Assembly: GCA_021498095.1 (NCBI GenBank) | Contig: JAIZWK010000001.1 | Coordinates: 1,785,666 to 1,849,665 of the forward strand | Length of the DNA stretch: 64,000 nucleotides | Direction of reading: 5' to 3' | Origin: Candidatus Harpocratesius repetitus | GTDB lineage: Archaea > Asgardarchaeota > Lokiarchaeia > Sigyniarchaeales > Promethearchaeaceae | In this document: piece by piece, positions 63,353 to 64,000 of the stretch | Layout of the letters: every line of letters begins with the position of its first letter | How positions within the stretch are numbered: position 1 is the stretch's first letter | Notes under the pieces: generated by a model | What the model was told of the DNA's origin: nothing | The model's input: the letters and a program-made list of their open reading frames with translations, nothing else | Database searches by the model: none | Position numbers and translations under genes: made by a program

Positions 63353-64000
63353 TTATCCTTTTCTAAGATTATGAAGGAATCGAGGCCAAAATAGCAACCA
63401 AATGCAAATTGCCAGCAAATAATTCCATTCTAAGATCGCTGAAATTTCTTTATCAAAAAAAAATTTATTCAAAATAAATGATCCCAAACACAAAATACCC
63501 GAGATTTGAAAATACATTTTTAAAACGTACATTGGAAAAAGCTTTTTCTCGTTTCCATTTCTGTGAAAAAATAATTTTTGAGACTCTATAATTTGAAAGC
63601 TTAAATTAGCAGTATAATAATAGCCCAAAAAGGCAATGAGTGCGAATATGTAGTGAATTGCTCCTAAATCTAATGGGAAAATGCCAACAAATGAAAACCC
63701 TAAAGCTGATAATATTCCCACAAATAAAAATTGCTTTGCTTTTTTAGGATGAATTGTTTTAAACTTCCCTGTTAAATAGATTATGTATGGAATATGGGCA
63801 ATTCCATTAAGTATCACCCCAATTCGCCAATATATACTTCCAATTGGATTCAAACCAGGACTTCCTTGATCGCTAATTGTATTTTTCCAGAAAAAATAAT
63901 CCGTTGGATAAAGTATTTGTGCAAGAATTGAAACAAGAACTAATCCTGAAAATACAATCCAGATATAAGAACGAATAAATCTAAAATTAAAACTCTGAAA
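63353..64000 (-). CDS. DUF998-like membrane protein, cut by the window edge
   Basis: The minus-strand frame is open from the last base of the window to the stop at 63353 (215 codons), so its N terminus lies outside. A first membrane helix is encoded near 63915-63970 (SYIWIVFSGLVLVSILAQIL), followed by DYFFWKNTISDQGSPGLNP and about five more helices. The S-D-x-G-x-x-G/P pattern and helix count resemble DUF998-type proteins. Function unknown. A TTG at 63853 exists but would leave out the first helix, so the longer frame is preferred. Confidence 0.6.
   Translation of the reverse strand, partial: FQSFNFRFIRSYIWIVFSGLVLVSILAQILYPTDYFFWKNTISDQGSPGLNPIGSIYWRIGVILNGIAHIPYIIYLTGKFKTIHPKKAKQFLFVGILSALGFSFVGIFPLDLGAIHYIFALIAFLGYYYTANLSFQIIESQKLFFHRNGNEKKLFPMYVLKMYFQISGILCLGSFILNKFFFDKEISAILEWNYLLAICIWLLFWPRFLHNLRKG

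Overview
The window is AT-rich (roughly one third G+C by eye), densely packed archaeal DNA with eukaryote-like genes. The ESCRT set at the right end is the clearest marker: a Vps22/36-like EAP30 protein, a Vps25-like protein and a Vps4 AAA ATPase with an MIT domain. Together with a Rab-like small GTPase, a longin-like protein, archaeal/eukaryotic-type PheST and a eukaryote/archaeal-type phosphopantetheine adenylyltransferase, this points to an Asgard archaeon (Lokiarchaeia-like or a near relative; lineage not settled here). I recognise no rRNA or tRNA gene, no CRISPR array, no transposase and no phage genes.

Layout. 1-3.3 kb: MFS transporter and a ceramidase-like hydrolase. 3.3-11.2 kb: two PAP2 lipid phosphatases and a leftward run of alpha/beta hydrolase, TIM-barrel-like protein, secreted toroid-like protein and multi-pass membrane protein. 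11.3-17.6 kb: PurH and IMP dehydrogenase (purine synthesis) flanking an accessory-looking island with a 970-base gene-free stretch, a leucine-rich-repeat-like protein, an unknown protein and a gene remnant. 17.8-30.5 kb: housekeeping metabolism (MalY/PatB-like lyase, small GTPase, HD protein, methyltransferase, LeuCD-type isomerase, adenylate kinase, tandem branched-chain aminotransferases). It also holds a flavoprotein reductase missing its N terminus and a divergent pair of steroid-5-alpha-reductase-like and 3-beta-HSD-like genes. 30.6-36 kb: receiver-domain protein, an unknown protein whose end was altered by a 31-bp tandem duplication, and a large duplicated cell-surface protein with a CTERM-like anchor. 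36-46 kb: acylphosphatase, two HEAT-like proteins, DUF1512 protein, PPAT, PheST, a bacterial-type RNase PH and a dolichol/diacylglycerol-kinase-like protein. 46.7-57.7 kb: one tight operon encoding a two-ATPase, two-permease ABC-2 system plus a 1762-residue membrane-anchored subtilisin-fold protein that has lost its catalytic His and Ser. 57.8-64 kb: zinc-ribbon coiled-coil protein, LysE/DsbD-like transporter, the ESCRT genes and a DUF998-like membrane protein cut by the window edge.

The strongest candidate for an undescribed system is the ABC/pseudosubtilase operon. Next come the truncated flavoprotein, whose break falls inside its redox motif, and the eukaryote-like SRD5A/3-beta-HSD pair. 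Functions are assigned from motifs recognised by eye; family matches quoted from memory need profile searches to confirm.
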